Counted from the stretch's first letter, positions 48,553 to 58,408 are shown. The stretch is DNA of 64,000 nucleotides from CAWCJL01 sp963795775 (GCA_963795775.1 CAWCJL010000005.1:248001-312000), one strand, 5' to 3'. Notes: generated by a model from the sequence alone, not told the origin. Translations and numbers: made by a program.

Positions 48553-51153
48553 GTGGATCCATTTACGTCGCGTGGAAGGGGCCGGCTCCTCACCGCCACC
48601 CTGCTGCTGTCTTGTTTTTCCCTGCCGCTCGATCTGGTTGGCGCTTCCAGGGTACAGACGGCGCAGGCGCCTGCCGCGCCACACGCGAGCCATATTCGGC
48701 AAAAGACGAGTTCGGGAGCCTCCTCCCGCTCGCACCACGGACGGGGAAGCGCAAAACGCGTCCTGCACGTGCGCCATGCGCATAGCCGCCATGCGCGCCT
48801 GACCGCCCGGAGCCGCGCGCGCAGCCGCAAGCTGCAACGCGCCTTCGTCGCCTCCGCGCAGCTTCGGCCCATGGCGCAGCAGTTGGCCAATAACCGGACC
48901 CCGGAGGCCTATGCCGGCGTGACCAGCTACGCGAAGTCGCACACCGGCGATGCCGCTGCGGCGGCCTATCTCGCGCTCGGGCACGCCTATCTGCTGGACC
49001 ACCGCTACCCGGAAGCCATCGAGAGCCTCGCGAAGACCAGCAAAAGCAAAGCCGGCCTTGAAGACTACGCCGACTTCCTGACCGCGCAGGCGCAGATGCA
49101 GTCCGGCAAGCTGGCGGATGCGCAAGCCTTGCTGACCGGCTTCGCTGCCAGGCACCCGGAGAGTATCTTCGTCGCCGACCTGCCGGTCACGATTGCCGAA
49201 CTGGCCCTGCAGCAGGGAGACGGGCAAACTGCGCTGCGCACGCTCACACCGCACCTGGCCGACCCGATTGCGCATCACGCCGACTTTCAACTCGCGCTGG
49301 GGCGCGCCCAGGAGTTGTCCGGCGATGCTTCGGCCGCCGGCCAGACGTATCGCCGTCTCTATCTCAACCACCCGCTCAGCCCGGAAGCGCAGCAAGCCCG
49401 CACGCAGTTGAACGCGCTCGGAGCAGCAGCCCCGCCCTTGAGCGTCGCCGAGCGACAGCACCATGCCGATGCCCTCTATGCCGCCGGCCGGTACAGCCAG
49501 GCGGCGGACGATTACCGTGCGTTGGCCGCGGATCCCGCGGAGAACGATCAGGCGCGCAAAAATGACCTCCTGGCCGCGGCCGCGCTCTGCGATTACAAGC
49601 TCAAGCGTGCCAAGCGCGATCAGGTGGAGGCCTTGCCCGACACCGACGACGACGCGGGTGCCCGGCGCTCCTATGTGTTGATGGAAATGGCTCGCGACCG
49701 CGACGATGGCGAGACCCAGCGCGCGATCGTGGAGAGGATGGAGAGCCGCTTTCCCACCAGCCCCTGGCTGGCCGAGGCCCTCTATTCCTCCGGCAACATG
49801 TACATGCTGCGGAAAGACTACCCGCATGCCATCGAGTACTACAGCGAGCTGGCCAAGCGCTTTCCTGCTGTCTGCAAAGAGGGCATCACCACGCCCTGCT
49901 CCAACTACGCGCCGAGCAGCCACTGGCGCGCTGCCTGGCTGAATTACCGTATCGGCCATTACTCCGATGCCGCGCTACAGTTCGATGAGCAGATAGCGAT
50001 GTATCCGGGCGGCAAGGAGATACCCGGAGCACTCTACTGGCGCGGCCGCGTATACCAGGTACAGGAGCACTCTCCGGAGAAAGCCGCCGCCTACTATCAG
50101 GCAGTGAAAGACAGTTATCTGCACTATTACTACGCGCAGCAGGCGGCCGCGCGTCTGGCTGAGTTGGGGAACGTGACTCCGGCGGAAATGCCGCAGCTTG
50201 CCAACATCCATCCGGAGACCGTGCCGGCGCTCACCGATGATGTTCCCCAGGACGATCCTCACGTGGTGAAAGCGCGCCTGCTCGCCAATGCCGGCCTGAA
50301 CGAGTACATCTCCCCGGAGATCCAGGCCGCGGAGGGAAGCGACGAATGGGGCGCCTTCGCCGAGGCCGCGATCTATACCTCTGCCGGCGAAAACTACAAG
50401 GCCATGCACGTGATGAAGCGGGCCTTGCCGTTCTACGCTTCCGCGCCGTTTGAAACCATTCCGCTGGCCTACTGGCGCATTCTCTTTCCCCAGGCCTACT
50501 GGCCCACGATTCAAGCGCAGGCTGCCAGGAATGGGCTCGATCCCTACATGGTCGCCTCGCTCATCCGCCAGGAATCGGAGTTCAACCCTACGGTCGTCTC
50601 CTATGCCAACGCCTACGGCCTGATGCAGTTGCTACCCTCGGTCGGCTCGGAGCTGGCGCATAAGGAAGGCATCCACCACTTCAATAAGAGCGAACTGCTC
50701 GACCCGGTGACGAATATCCGCCTGGGCACTCTCTATCTCCGGCAGACACTTGATAAGTTCGGCGGAAAGCCGGAGTATGCGTTTGCTGCCTATAACGCTG
50801 GCGATAATCGTGTAAGTGACTGGGACGGCTCCGGCAATTTCCAGAGCATGGACGAGTTTGTGGAATCCATTCCCTTCGCCCAGACGCGGGATTATGTGCA
50901 GGCTATCGTGCGCAACGAGCTGATCTACCGCGAGCTCAGTGCACACTCAGCGCGAGATATAGCCTCACTCTCCGGCGCCTCGCCACATGATTCCGCCTCG
51001 ACCGCGAAGTCGGCCCCCTCGACCTCAGCTCCGAAGAACGCGGTCCCGAAGACGACTGCCCCGAAGACCACGGCCGCGAAGACCACGGCGCCCGAAAAGC
51101 CTGCCGACGAGGCAGCGAACGCACCGGACACGAGCACGGCGACGCACCAGTAG
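48553..51153 (+). CDS. Soluble lytic murein transglycosylase (SLT domain) with TPR-like helical region
   Basis: 866 residues from GTG 48553, chosen because it gives a clean signal peptide (RGRGRLLTATLLLSCFSLPL); ATGs at 48424 and 48490 are alternatives. A basic His/Arg-rich stretch follows, then an all-helical TPR-like doughnut (about 100-640). The catalytic SLT domain includes MVASLIRQESEFNPTVVSYA (catalytic Glu in QESEFNP), YGLMQLLPSVGSELA and YAFAAYNAGDNRVSDW. The C-terminal ~60 residues are low-complexity repeats of Thr, Ala, Pro and Lys (PKTTAPKTTAAKTTAPEKP). It cleaves peptidoglycan glycan strands in the periplasm. Confidence 0.9.
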   Translation: MDPFTSRGRGRLLTATLLLSCFSLPLDLVGASRVQTAQAPAAPHASHIRQKTSSGASSRSHHGRGSAKRVLHVRHAHSRHARLTARSRARSRKLQRAFVASAQLRPMAQQLANNRTPEAYAGVTSYAKSHTGDAAAAAYLALGHAYLLDHRYPEAIESLAKTSKSKAGLEDYADFLTAQAQMQSGKLADAQALLTGFAARHPESIFVADLPVTIAELALQQGDGQTALRTLTPHLADPIAHHADFQLALGRAQELSGDASAAGQTYRRLYLNHPLSPEAQQARTQLNALGAAAPPLSVAERQHHADALYAAGRYSQAADDYRALAADPAENDQARKNDLLAAAALCDYKLKRAKRDQVEALPDTDDDAGARRSYVLMEMARDRDDGETQRAIVERMESRFPTSPWLAEALYSSGNMYMLRKDYPHAIEYYSELAKRFPAVCKEGITTPCSNYAPSSHWRAAWLNYRIGHYSDAALQFDEQIAMYPGGKEIPGALYWRGRVYQVQEHSPEKAAAYYQAVKDSYLHYYYAQQAAARLAELGNVTPAEMPQLANIHPETVPALTDDVPQDDPHVVKARLLANAGLNEYISPEIQAAEGSDEWGAFAEAAIYTSAGENYKAMHVMKRALPFYASAPFETIPLAYWRILFPQAYWPTIQAQAARNGLDPYMVASLIRQESEFNPTVVSYANAYGLMQLLPSVGSELAHKEGIHHFNKSELLDPVTNIRLGTLYLRQTLDKFGGKPEYAFAAYNAGDNRVSDWDGSGNFQSMDEFVESIPFAQTRDYVQAIVRNELIYRELSAHSARDIASLSGASPHDSASTAKSAPSTSAPKNAVPKTTAPKTTAAKTTAPEKPADEAANAPDTSTATHQ

Positions 51154-51225
51154 CGTGAGCCGGCCCGCAGGTTGTCGCACCCCGGCTGCCGCTTTAGGAT
51201 AGTGGTGGCCCACGCGGTCACGCGA

Positions 51226-51312
51226 GCCCGGATGGCGAAATCGGCAGACGCAGCGGACTTAAAATCCGCATCGCGCAAGCGAGTGGGGGTTCAAGTCCCC
51301 CTCCGGGCACCA
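51226..51312 (+). tRNA. tRNA-Leu (anticodon UAA), CCA encoded
   Basis: The acceptor stem GCCCGGA/TCCGGGC is perfect. The anticodon arm GCGGA-CTTAAAA-TCCGC gives anticodon TAA. There is a long class-II variable arm (ATCGCGCAAGCGAGT), and the T arm GGGGG-TTCAAGT-CCCCC precedes ACCA at 51309-51312. It decodes UUA. A terminator follows at 51338. Confidence 0.95.
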
Positions 51313-51337
51313 CAGAATCAACAGCATACGGACATCA

Positions 51338-51363
51338 GGCCACCTTCGCGGTTGCCTTTTTTT
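51338..51363 (+). terminator. Rho-independent terminator after tRNA-Leu
   Basis: GGCCACC-ttcgc-GGTTGCC (one mismatch in seven pairs) is followed directly by seven T. It lies 26 bases after the tRNA CCA end. Confidence 0.8.
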
Positions 51364-51435
51364 AATGTGATGGCTGTTCTGGTGGCTGTTGCATTGTGTG
51401 CTCGCCGTAGGAGCCGATGGTGCACCCCCTTTTGT

Positions 51436-52002
51436 TCACTGGTTAGATACTGTCCCAGAGGAGTCTTCGTCCACCTTCTCGACGATCACTCGCCTCGCTT
51501 TTATATGAATGGAGACGGCGGGCACGCTGACACAATTCTGTCCTTGCAAGTTGCAGGCGAATCCGACACCGGAGCCCACCAGTGTATTCCGGCTCTTGAA
51601 ATGGAAGACCTGGTTCGTCTTGATCATTGCGACCGGATGGCCAGCGGGATCAAATGCGAAAAAGTAGGTGGTCGAATCGTAGCGATTCCGTCCGGTGTGC
51701 TTCCAGGTCCCATAAAGCGGCGAAATTGGATCGATCCGGTCACCGGAACCGGTCGCGAGGAAGACCCCGCCTGCAGCGAAGGAAGCTACTGCAGTGAAGG
51801 TCGTGCCCTGGTTATAGCGGTCGATCGAGAAGATCCAGGATCCTTGGATTGGTGACCATAACCCCGCGTCATCTTCTTGCAGATCGGTTTGCGCCATCGC
51901 GGTTGAGCTCATCATGGGAACTGCAAAAGCAACGACGGTGAGGGCTCCCGTCACGCTGAGCGCCTTGCGCTTGATTGCTGTCAGATTGCGATCGATGGTC
52001 AT
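51436..52002 (-). CDS. Exported hypothetical protein, lipocalin-like beta barrel
   Basis: 188 residues. The signal peptide is KALSVTGALTVVAFAVPMMS...AMA, cleaved after Ala-Met-Ala. The mature part alternates strands: GLWSPIQGSWIFSIDRYNQG, TFTAVASFAAGGVFLATGSG, SPLYGTWKHTGRNRYDSTTY and FFAFDPAGHPVAMIKTNQVF. G-x-W and repeated TF.A..S.A.GG patterns are like small acidobacterial secreted proteins of lipocalin-type fold; the fold is inferred. Two Cys (FACNLQGQNC) could form a disulphide. AAAGGAAA precedes the ATG. Function unknown. Confidence 0.75.
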   Translation of the reverse strand: MTIDRNLTAIKRKALSVTGALTVVAFAVPMMSSTAMAQTDLQEDDAGLWSPIQGSWIFSIDRYNQGTTFTAVASFAAGGVFLATGSGDRIDPISPLYGTWKHTGRNRYDSTTYFFAFDPAGHPVAMIKTNQVFHFKSRNTLVGSGVGFACNLQGQNCVSVPAVSIHIKARRVIVEKVDEDSSGTVSNQ

Positions 52003-52217
52003 GGGGTTTTCCTTTCAGACTGAAGTCAACAGCGTTTGTAAATACACCATCAATGGATGGCAGACACTTCGCCGCGTTTAAGTTTCGGTCGCGCGATGGC
52101 GAAGGAATACGGCCTGCCTCCTTGGTCGGGTGCTCCGAACCGCAGGTAGCTACGAGCATTTGTTGTGAGGAGCGAATTCCTGCTCCCTTGCATTTGAGTC
52201 CTCCTTACGGTCTCGTG

Positions 52218-52233
52218 ACGGGCGTGCGCCCGT
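52218..52233 (-). terminator. Short GC hairpin downstream of 157-residue gene
   Basis: ACGGGC-gtgc-GCCCGT lies about 60 bases beyond the stop at 52292 on the minus strand. The stem is short and no T run follows, so this is a weak call. Confidence 0.3.
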
Positions 52234-52291
52234 TGTGCTTATTCCTTGCGCGGCCGATCCAGAGAATCACTACGAGGAAATCCGGGGCGAT

Positions 52292-52765
52292 TTATTGTGG
52301 TCTCTGGAGGAGGACTGCGATTTCTGAAATCTGGGCTCCCAAGGGCTGGATGTTGAGGGCGCGCATAGGAACGAGCTCCTTGTCGGCCTTCCGCTCCTGT
52401 GGCGTCACTATCAGCCGACTGGCGGTGTGGAGCCCTCGGCCGTCCGCTGGGGCCGAGAACTCGCGGAGGAAGTACTGGGCGCCGACCTTGTGGAAGCGGA
52501 GTTGCCCGGTGCTGGCATGTCGCCCTTCGGTGACTGGGAATACTGGGAGGTTTGCAAGTACGTGGCCGTCCGCTGCCAGCAGCCTTAAGGAGTGTTCCGA
52601 GACAGGAACCACCTGGTAGGTCCCAGCCGGCATGGAGTGGTCGGCCAATTCGAACGGCATGGGAATGGTGACCGGATATCTCTGTATCGCCTGGGCGTGA
52701 ACGGCGGGCGTGGTGAGCGCGAAGACGGCGGCAATGGCGGCGAGACTGCAAGCAATGCGTGTCAT
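52292..52765 (-). CDS. Exported hypothetical protein, 157 residues
   Basis: ATG 52765 with AAAGGAG eight bases upstream; the longer frame is not needed. The signal peptide is MTRIACSLAAIAAVFALTTP...HAQA. The mature chain (YPVTIPMPFELADHSMPAGT, YQVVPVSEHSLRLLAADGHV, LRFHKVGAQYFLREFSAPAD) has the beta-rich pattern of a family widespread in acidobacteria: a PFxF/PFEL...LPAGxY start and Y.L......G...G. An extracytoplasmic place is certain enough; function is unknown. It diverges from the regulator gene at 52998. Confidence 0.75.
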   Translation of the reverse strand: MTRIACSLAAIAAVFALTTPAVHAQAIQRYPVTIPMPFELADHSMPAGTYQVVPVSEHSLRLLAADGHVLANLPVFPVTEGRHASTGQLRFHKVGAQYFLREFSAPADGRGLHTASRLIVTPQERKADKELVPMRALNIQPLGAQISEIAVLLQRPQ

Positions 52766-52997
52766 CGAAAATCTCCTTTGTAGAGAACCCGCGGTCTGCG
52801 CGAGCACGGACCTCACATTGCGGCATTGCGTACCGGCTTCCAATGCACCGCTCATCTTTTTCAAATCGATCCGAGATCCGCATTTGAGCCTTTTGCTCTC
52901 TTGCACTTAAGGACGCAGGTCGATCGGGATCACAGCACACCCGTGCCAGTTCTATTGCGCATCGGAGTTACACTTCTCCTCGGTGGAGCGCGGGCGC

Positions 52998-55436
52998 ATG
53001 GCCAGCCAGCAGGAAACCACGACGGTGTGGCGGTTCGGAGTCTTCGAGGTGGACGCGCGTGGTGGAGAACTGCGCCGCAAGGGTCTGCTGATCAGGCTCC
53101 AGGAGCAGCCCACGCGCGTGCTGCAGTACCTGCTGGAGCACGCTGGCGATGTGGTCACTCGCGAGGAACTGCAGCAGCAGCTCTGGCGTTCTGACACCTT
53201 TGTGGATTTTGACCACGGCCTGAACACCTCAGTGATGAAGCTGCGTGAGGCTCTGGGCGATTCGGCCGATACCCCGATCTATATTCAGACGGTTCCCCGG
53301 AAGGGCTATCGCTTCATCGCGCAGGTGACTACGGTTTTGCCCGTTGCCGTCGGGAACGGCTCTGCAGTGGTCATGCCTGATCCGAGTCTGCGGGTGCCGG
53401 AGGGCGGTTCAAACAAGAATGCGGTCGCCCCGGCTGAACCTGTTCTCCTATCTGGGTCCAGGACAGAGGAATCCGGTTGTCCGCGCGAGCAGCGGCGTGC
53501 CGTATCTGGTTGGCAGCGCGACAGGCGCTTCGGACTTTATGCGTCCATTGCAGCCGCGGTGCTGCTTACCGTCATTAGTGCAGTGTTCTATCGCCGGATG
53601 ACAATGCACAAGGAGCCGGTCCAGCGCACGCTGACGCGCGTGACTTTTGACGAGGGACTGCAGTTCGGCGCGACATGGTCACCCGATGGGCGGTATCTCG
53701 CGTACAGTTCCGACCGGGGCGGCGAGTTCCAGATCTGGGTGGTGCAGGTAAGTGGCGGAGACCCGGTGCAGGTGACCAGGGGACAGGGTCCGAATTGGGA
53801 GCCAGACTGGTCGCCGGATGGGAAGTATATCGCGTTTCGGGCTGAGGCGGGAAAGGGGGGCATCTTTGTGGTGCCCGCCCTGGGCGGAGCCGGGATGGAA
53901 AGGAAGATCGCGGATTTCGGCTTTCTTCCGCGCTGGTCCCCGGACAGTTCGCAGATTCTGTTTGAGTCGACAAGGACCGTATACTTCCCCAGATTCTTTG
54001 TGGTGGACCTCGATGGAGGGGCCCTGCGGGAGGTGCAGCCACCGCAGATAGAACCGGGATTTGATAGCGTATCGGCGGCGTGGCATCCGGATGGGAAGAG
54101 AATTTCCATCTGGACGACGGATGATACCAACATGAAGCTGACGTTCTGGAATGTGCCGGTAACCGGTGGCCCGGGCTTGAAGACCGAAGCTACGCCTGAA
54201 ATGACACGACAGCTCGGAGAGCAGTGGAGGGGCGGACGGATCAAACGATGGCTCGCGGATTACAAGTTTGCCTGGATGCCTTCAGGGCGAGCCATTTACC
54301 TGGAACACACATCGCGCGATACACGGACTATCTGGCGGATGACCGTCGATCCGAGGACCCTGCGGGCCAGGTCGCTAGAGAGGATGACAAGCGGTCCGGG
54401 GGTCGACGCCAACTTCGCACTTTCCCGCGATGGAACGCGAATGGCCTTTACCGAACAGAATCACCAAGTAAGGACATGGTTGTTTCCGTTTGACGCGAGT
54501 CACGGCCGCATCACTGGAATGGGAGTGCCGGTGACATCACCCGGTCTGGAGTCCTGGTTGCCGAATCTATCCCCGGATGGCAGCAAACTGGTTTTCATGG
54601 GCGACAGGGCTGGCACCCTCGGACTCTGGGAAGAGTCGCTGCCGGGCGGCAACGAAAGGCCGGTCATCGTGGATAAGTTTGCGCGTGGAGGGGCGGTGTG
54701 GTCGCCCGATGGGAAGCGCCTCGCCTATCTGCGCGGAACGTCAAGCGTCAACGAGCAGTTTGTTATCTGGTCCAGTGATAGCCGCACGGAGGAGGCAATC
54801 ACGCCTGATACCGCAGTCGCTCATAGCTGCTGGGTATACGACTGGGCGAAGGACGGCAAGTGGCTGCTGGTCACGGCACCCGCGACCGACACACCTGCCG
54901 TCTGCTCCCGAAACCTATTCGAACGAGCAAGCAATGTAGGGTCGTTGGTACAGATTCCGACATCGCCGGCTCCGGTTGGGATGACGCAGAAGCGGATCCT
55001 AGCGTCGAACCCGAGATACGACATCTTTCAAGGACACTTCTCCCCCGATAGCCGCTGGGTCGCCTTTGAGGGGGTGAGGGACCCTGGAGGAGTTCGGGAA
55101 TCAGTGATCTTCACCATACCCGCCGGTGGAGGTAAATGGGTTGCTCTGACGGACGGCAAAGAGTGGGCAGACAAGCCGCGTTGGTCGCCAGACGGGAAGA
55201 CACTCTTCTACATTTCCGGCAAAGGTGGCTTTTTCAATGTGTGGGGCCGAAAGTTCGATGCGTCTACGGGCAAGCCCCTAGGTGAGCCGTTCCAGATCAC
55301 AAGCTGGAACAGTGCGAAATTGATGATTCCGGAGAACATTCCGATGGTGGAGATGTCCGTGACGCAGAGCCGCCTTGCCATCACGGCGGCCCAGATTTCG
55401 GGAAGCATCTGGGTGATGGACAACGCTGACCGGTGA
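52998..55436 (+). CDS. Winged-helix (OmpR/CadC-type) regulator fused to TolB-like beta-propeller
   Basis: 812 residues. Residues ~8-105 are a DNA-binding winged helix: WRFGVFEVDARGGELRRKGL, REELQQQLWRSDTFVDFDHG, LNTSVMKLREALGDSADTPI, IQTVPRKGYRFIAQV. After a linker comes one membrane segment (ASIAAAVLLTVISAVFY, about 180-196). The outer part is a WD40/TolB-type propeller with many ATWSPDGRYLAYSSDRGGE-like blades (WSPDG..LA). This puts the DNA-binding domain in the cytoplasm and the propeller outside, as in CadC. Acidobacterial genomes have many such proteins. It may sense sugars or peptides for the carbohydrate genes that follow. ATG 52998 with GGAG is preferred over GTG 52983. Confidence 0.88.
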   Translation: MASQQETTTVWRFGVFEVDARGGELRRKGLLIRLQEQPTRVLQYLLEHAGDVVTREELQQQLWRSDTFVDFDHGLNTSVMKLREALGDSADTPIYIQTVPRKGYRFIAQVTTVLPVAVGNGSAVVMPDPSLRVPEGGSNKNAVAPAEPVLLSGSRTEESGCPREQRRAVSGWQRDRRFGLYASIAAAVLLTVISAVFYRRMTMHKEPVQRTLTRVTFDEGLQFGATWSPDGRYLAYSSDRGGEFQIWVVQVSGGDPVQVTRGQGPNWEPDWSPDGKYIAFRAEAGKGGIFVVPALGGAGMERKIADFGFLPRWSPDSSQILFESTRTVYFPRFFVVDLDGGALREVQPPQIEPGFDSVSAAWHPDGKRISIWTTDDTNMKLTFWNVPVTGGPGLKTEATPEMTRQLGEQWRGGRIKRWLADYKFAWMPSGRAIYLEHTSRDTRTIWRMTVDPRTLRARSLERMTSGPGVDANFALSRDGTRMAFTEQNHQVRTWLFPFDASHGRITGMGVPVTSPGLESWLPNLSPDGSKLVFMGDRAGTLGLWEESLPGGNERPVIVDKFARGGAVWSPDGKRLAYLRGTSSVNEQFVIWSSDSRTEEAITPDTAVAHSCWVYDWAKDGKWLLVTAPATDTPAVCSRNLFERASNVGSLVQIPTSPAPVGMTQKRILASNPRYDIFQGHFSPDSRWVAFEGVRDPGGVRESVIFTIPAGGGKWVALTDGKEWADKPRWSPDGKTLFYISGKGGFFNVWGRKFDASTGKPLGEPFQITSWNSAKLMIPENIPMVEMSVTQSRLAITAAQISGSIWVMDNADR

Positions 55437-55484
55437 GGACATCCGACCACGGCTAGTCACATTTCGCCCGCCATGCCGGCGTTA

Positions 55485-58145
55485 TTACTCCGGCAAATCC
55501 AGTTGCGCTTTCACATTGAACGTCTTCGTTAATACCGGCACACCGGAATCGGGCTGACCGCCGCCGACGGAAACGGTGTACATCCCTTGAGCAATGATCG
55601 GCTCTCCTTTGTCGGTCACCATACTCAGGTCGCGCGGTCGCAATGCAAAGCGAACCTGCTGCGATGCGCCGGGCTCAAGGTGAATGCGCTGGAAGCCCCG
55701 TAATGCCCGCAGCGGCGCTCCCGGGACGCCAGGGAAGTTCAGGTAGAGCTGGGCTACTTCGTCGCCTGCTCGCTGGCCGGTATTGGTGACCTTTACCTCG
55801 AAGTTCACCGGGCTGCCAGGCACCACGGCGTTCTCGGGACCAGTGAGGCCGCTGTACGAAAACTTGGAATAGCTGAGGCCATAGCCGAACGGATAAAGGG
55901 GCTGGCCCTGAAAGTAGCGGTAGGTCCGGCCCTTCATGGAGTAATCCTCAAAGGGTGGCAACTGACTAATGTCTTTGTAGAAGGTGACGGGCAGGCGGCC
56001 AGCGGGATTGTTCTTACCGGACAGGCTCTGGGCCACCGCCGTGCCGCCTTCTTCGCCGGGATAGAACGCATCGAGGATGGCATTGGCGTGGTCCTTGGCC
56101 CAGTTGACCCCGAGCGCGCTGCCATTCGTAAGGACGACCACCAGCGGCTTGCCAGCCGTGGCCAGAGCTTCCAGCAGTGCTTGTTCCGGCTTTGGCAGGT
56201 CGAGGCTGGTGCGGTCGCCGCCGCTGAACCCCTCTTCGCTGACCTGCATCTCTTCGCCTTCCAACTCGCTGGTGATGCCAACCACGGCGATCACCACGTC
56301 CGCGGCCTTGGCGGCGTCAATGGCTGCAGGCTGCGGTTTCAGGTCCACTTTCGACCAGACGAGCTTCGCAGCCGGCGCCTGGTTCTCTCCGGGCGAGTAC
56401 TCCACCTGCAATGCAGCCGGCTTGCCCGCCTCCAGATGGACGCGGCCCAGCTTGGGTTCGGCCGCACTGGCTGAGTAGGACGAGGTGACGTCCTTGCCGT
56501 CCAGCTTTATGCGGAAGAATCCACTGGCGGTCAATCCCAGGTTGTAGTCGCCCGTCTGCTGAGATGTCAGCGAACCCTCCCACCGAATCATGAGCGGGCG
56601 AACGCTCGCCGCCTCGGCGGGAACTCCCGAGGCGGCCGCGTCCAGCGTAGGCTCTACGCGTTGCGCGACCGGCTTTGTAGTGGCAAGGTTATTCAGGTTT
56701 GACATGTCAAGCTTGGAGTAACTCGCTTGAATGCCGGGTTTGCCTTCAAATGTAAGCGCCGATGACGGCACCGGCTCTGCGTCATGGCCCAGAAATTGAG
56801 TGCCTGGCACATAGTTGATCGTTGCCTGAGGGAACTCGGCACGCAGCCCTTCAAGGATGGAAACCGTGTGGGAGGGGGTCCCGTTGTAGTTCCCAAGAAG
56901 GACCTTGGTCTGATCGGCAAGAGGGCCAACCACCGCAATTTTGATTCCCGAGGTCTTCAACGGCAGGACGCCGTCATTCTTAAGCAGGACCATGGACTCG
57001 TTGGCGAGCTTTCGGGCCTGCGCGCGGTACTCAGCCGAGTCGAGAAGGCGTTCGTCGATCTTGGTGTAGGGGACCATCTCCGGCGGATCAAACATGCCGA
57101 GCTTCATCCTCGCAGTGAACAGGCGCGTGACCGCCACGTCGATATCGCTCTCTTTGAGAAAGCCCTGCTTCACGGCATCGAGATAGGGCTTGTAATCGTG
57201 ATCGTCATTGACCTTGAAGGTAAAGTCCACGCACTCGTTATCCATGCCGCGCTTCAGGCTGATGGCGGATGCCTCGGCTTGGGAAGGCTTGAACTTGTGA
57301 CCGTGGAAGATGTCCAGGACGGCCCCGCAGTCGGAGACAACGTATCCGCCGAAGCCCCACTTACCCCGGAGCTGGTCTTCCAGCAGAAACTGGTTAGCGC
57401 AGGCAGGCTCGCCGTTGATGCTGTTATAGGCGCACATGACGGAGTCCGCCTTAGCCTCTGTAACTGTTGCGCGGAAGGCGGGCAGATACGTATCGAGCTC
57501 GTCGTGCTTGCTGACATCGACGTTTGCCGTGTGACGCGTGGATTCCGGGCCTGAGTGCACGGCGTAGTGCTTGGGCGTGGAGATAACGCGATAGTATCTG
57601 GGGTCGTCACCTTGCATGCCCGTGACAAAAGCTACTCCCATCCGCGCCGTAAGGAACGGGTCTTCACCGTAAGTCTCCTGGCCGCGGCCCCAGCGTGGAT
57701 CGCGGAAGATGTTAATGTTGGGCGCCCAGAAGTCCAGGCCCTCGAAGATGTTGCTGTGGCCCTGGCGGACGTCTTGCGCGTGCTTGATGCGGCCCTCGGT
57801 GCTGATGGCGATAGCCATCTGGTGAATGGCAGGAGTGTCGAACGTGGCGCCCAGGCCGATGGGCTCGGGAAACTCGGTGGTGCCGTTGACGGCGACGCCA
57901 TGCAGGGACTCGCTCCACCAGTCGTAAGCGGGGACGTTCAGGCGGGGAATGGCACGAGCCTGGTTTACAAGCTGCGAGGCCTTCTCCTCCAGCGTCATGC
58001 GCTTCACCAGGTCAGCCGCACGCTGCTCCGCTGGCAGACTTGTATTCAGGTAAGCAGGCTTTTGTGCATCCTGCGCGGCAGCCGTCCAAACGCCCGCAGC
58101 ACACGCCATGACTGCCGCAAACGTACGCAATCCGATTTTCTTCAT
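55485..58145 (-). CDS. Glycoside hydrolase family 3 with PA14 domain (beta-xylosidase/glucosidase type), secreted
   Basis: 886 residues from ATG 58145 (GAGGAG upstream), signal peptide MKKIGLRTFAAVMACAAGVW. The GH3 N-domain has YDWWSESLHGVAVNGTTEFP, APNINIFRDPRWGRGQETYG, STPKHYAVHSGPE and nucleophile Asp272 in GYVVSDCGAVLD; the SDCGA form is typical of xylosidases and arabinofuranosidases. The C-domain starts near MVLLKNDGVLPLK. It is interrupted by a PA14-like insertion (about 480-620: RPLMIRWEGSLTSQQTGDYN, FFRIKLDGKDVTSS), often used for sugar binding. A fibronectin-III-like end closes it. Probable activity is on xylan or pectin oligosaccharides. Confidence 0.92.
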   Translation of the reverse strand: MKKIGLRTFAAVMACAAGVWTAAAQDAQKPAYLNTSLPAEQRAADLVKRMTLEEKASQLVNQARAIPRLNVPAYDWWSESLHGVAVNGTTEFPEPIGLGATFDTPAIHQMAIAISTEGRIKHAQDVRQGHSNIFEGLDFWAPNINIFRDPRWGRGQETYGEDPFLTARMGVAFVTGMQGDDPRYYRVISTPKHYAVHSGPESTRHTANVDVSKHDELDTYLPAFRATVTEAKADSVMCAYNSINGEPACANQFLLEDQLRGKWGFGGYVVSDCGAVLDIFHGHKFKPSQAEASAISLKRGMDNECVDFTFKVNDDHDYKPYLDAVKQGFLKESDIDVAVTRLFTARMKLGMFDPPEMVPYTKIDERLLDSAEYRAQARKLANESMVLLKNDGVLPLKTSGIKIAVVGPLADQTKVLLGNYNGTPSHTVSILEGLRAEFPQATINYVPGTQFLGHDAEPVPSSALTFEGKPGIQASYSKLDMSNLNNLATTKPVAQRVEPTLDAAASGVPAEAASVRPLMIRWEGSLTSQQTGDYNLGLTASGFFRIKLDGKDVTSSYSASAAEPKLGRVHLEAGKPAALQVEYSPGENQAPAAKLVWSKVDLKPQPAAIDAAKAADVVIAVVGITSELEGEEMQVSEEGFSGGDRTSLDLPKPEQALLEALATAGKPLVVVLTNGSALGVNWAKDHANAILDAFYPGEEGGTAVAQSLSGKNNPAGRLPVTFYKDISQLPPFEDYSMKGRTYRYFQGQPLYPFGYGLSYSKFSYSGLTGPENAVVPGSPVNFEVKVTNTGQRAGDEVAQLYLNFPGVPGAPLRALRGFQRIHLEPGASQQVRFALRPRDLSMVTDKGEPIIAQGMYTVSVGGGQPDSGVPVLTKTFNVKAQLDLPE

Positions 58146-58335
58146 CGAACTCCTCGTGGAGACCCGATTCAAATAAGCTACCAACGGTATTGCGATTGCA
58201 AGACAATGTCAACGGGAGCGAATGAGAAATGCGCGAATTGCACTACGACCAATCGCATCTCCTGCCCGTCTGTCTCGCATGGGTCGCACTTGGGAGCTTC
58301 CCGCGTGCACCTGCAGTTCCAGGGCAAACAAACAC

Positions 58336-58366
58336 GAGAAAGGGCGCTATGGAAGCGCCCTTTCTC
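58336..58366 (-). terminator. Strong terminator after the beta-helix gene
   Basis: GAGAAAGGGCGC and GCGCCCTTTCTC form a perfect 12-bp stem with a 7-base loop, 43 bases beyond the stop at 58409. On the minus strand it is followed by GTGTTTGTTTG, which is T-rich. Confidence 0.85.
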
Positions 58367-58408
58367 ATTACTTGGCTACTCTGTCCGCTACCGTCGCGGA
58401 GCTTCAGT

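Noticed and set aside
48322..49959. A 545-residue leftward frame across the transglycosylase start
   Set aside because: Shadow of the transglycosylase gene; the GVQLRAGLLRFRAERVVE-like text fits no family.
51001..51150. Tandem repeat at the end of the transglycosylase as a separate element
   Set aside because: It is the coding DNA of a low-complexity Thr/Ala/Pro/Lys tail in frame with the enzyme.
51226..51435. tRNA-Leu 3' end as an integration site
   Set aside because: No integrase gene and no second copy of the tRNA end was found in the window.
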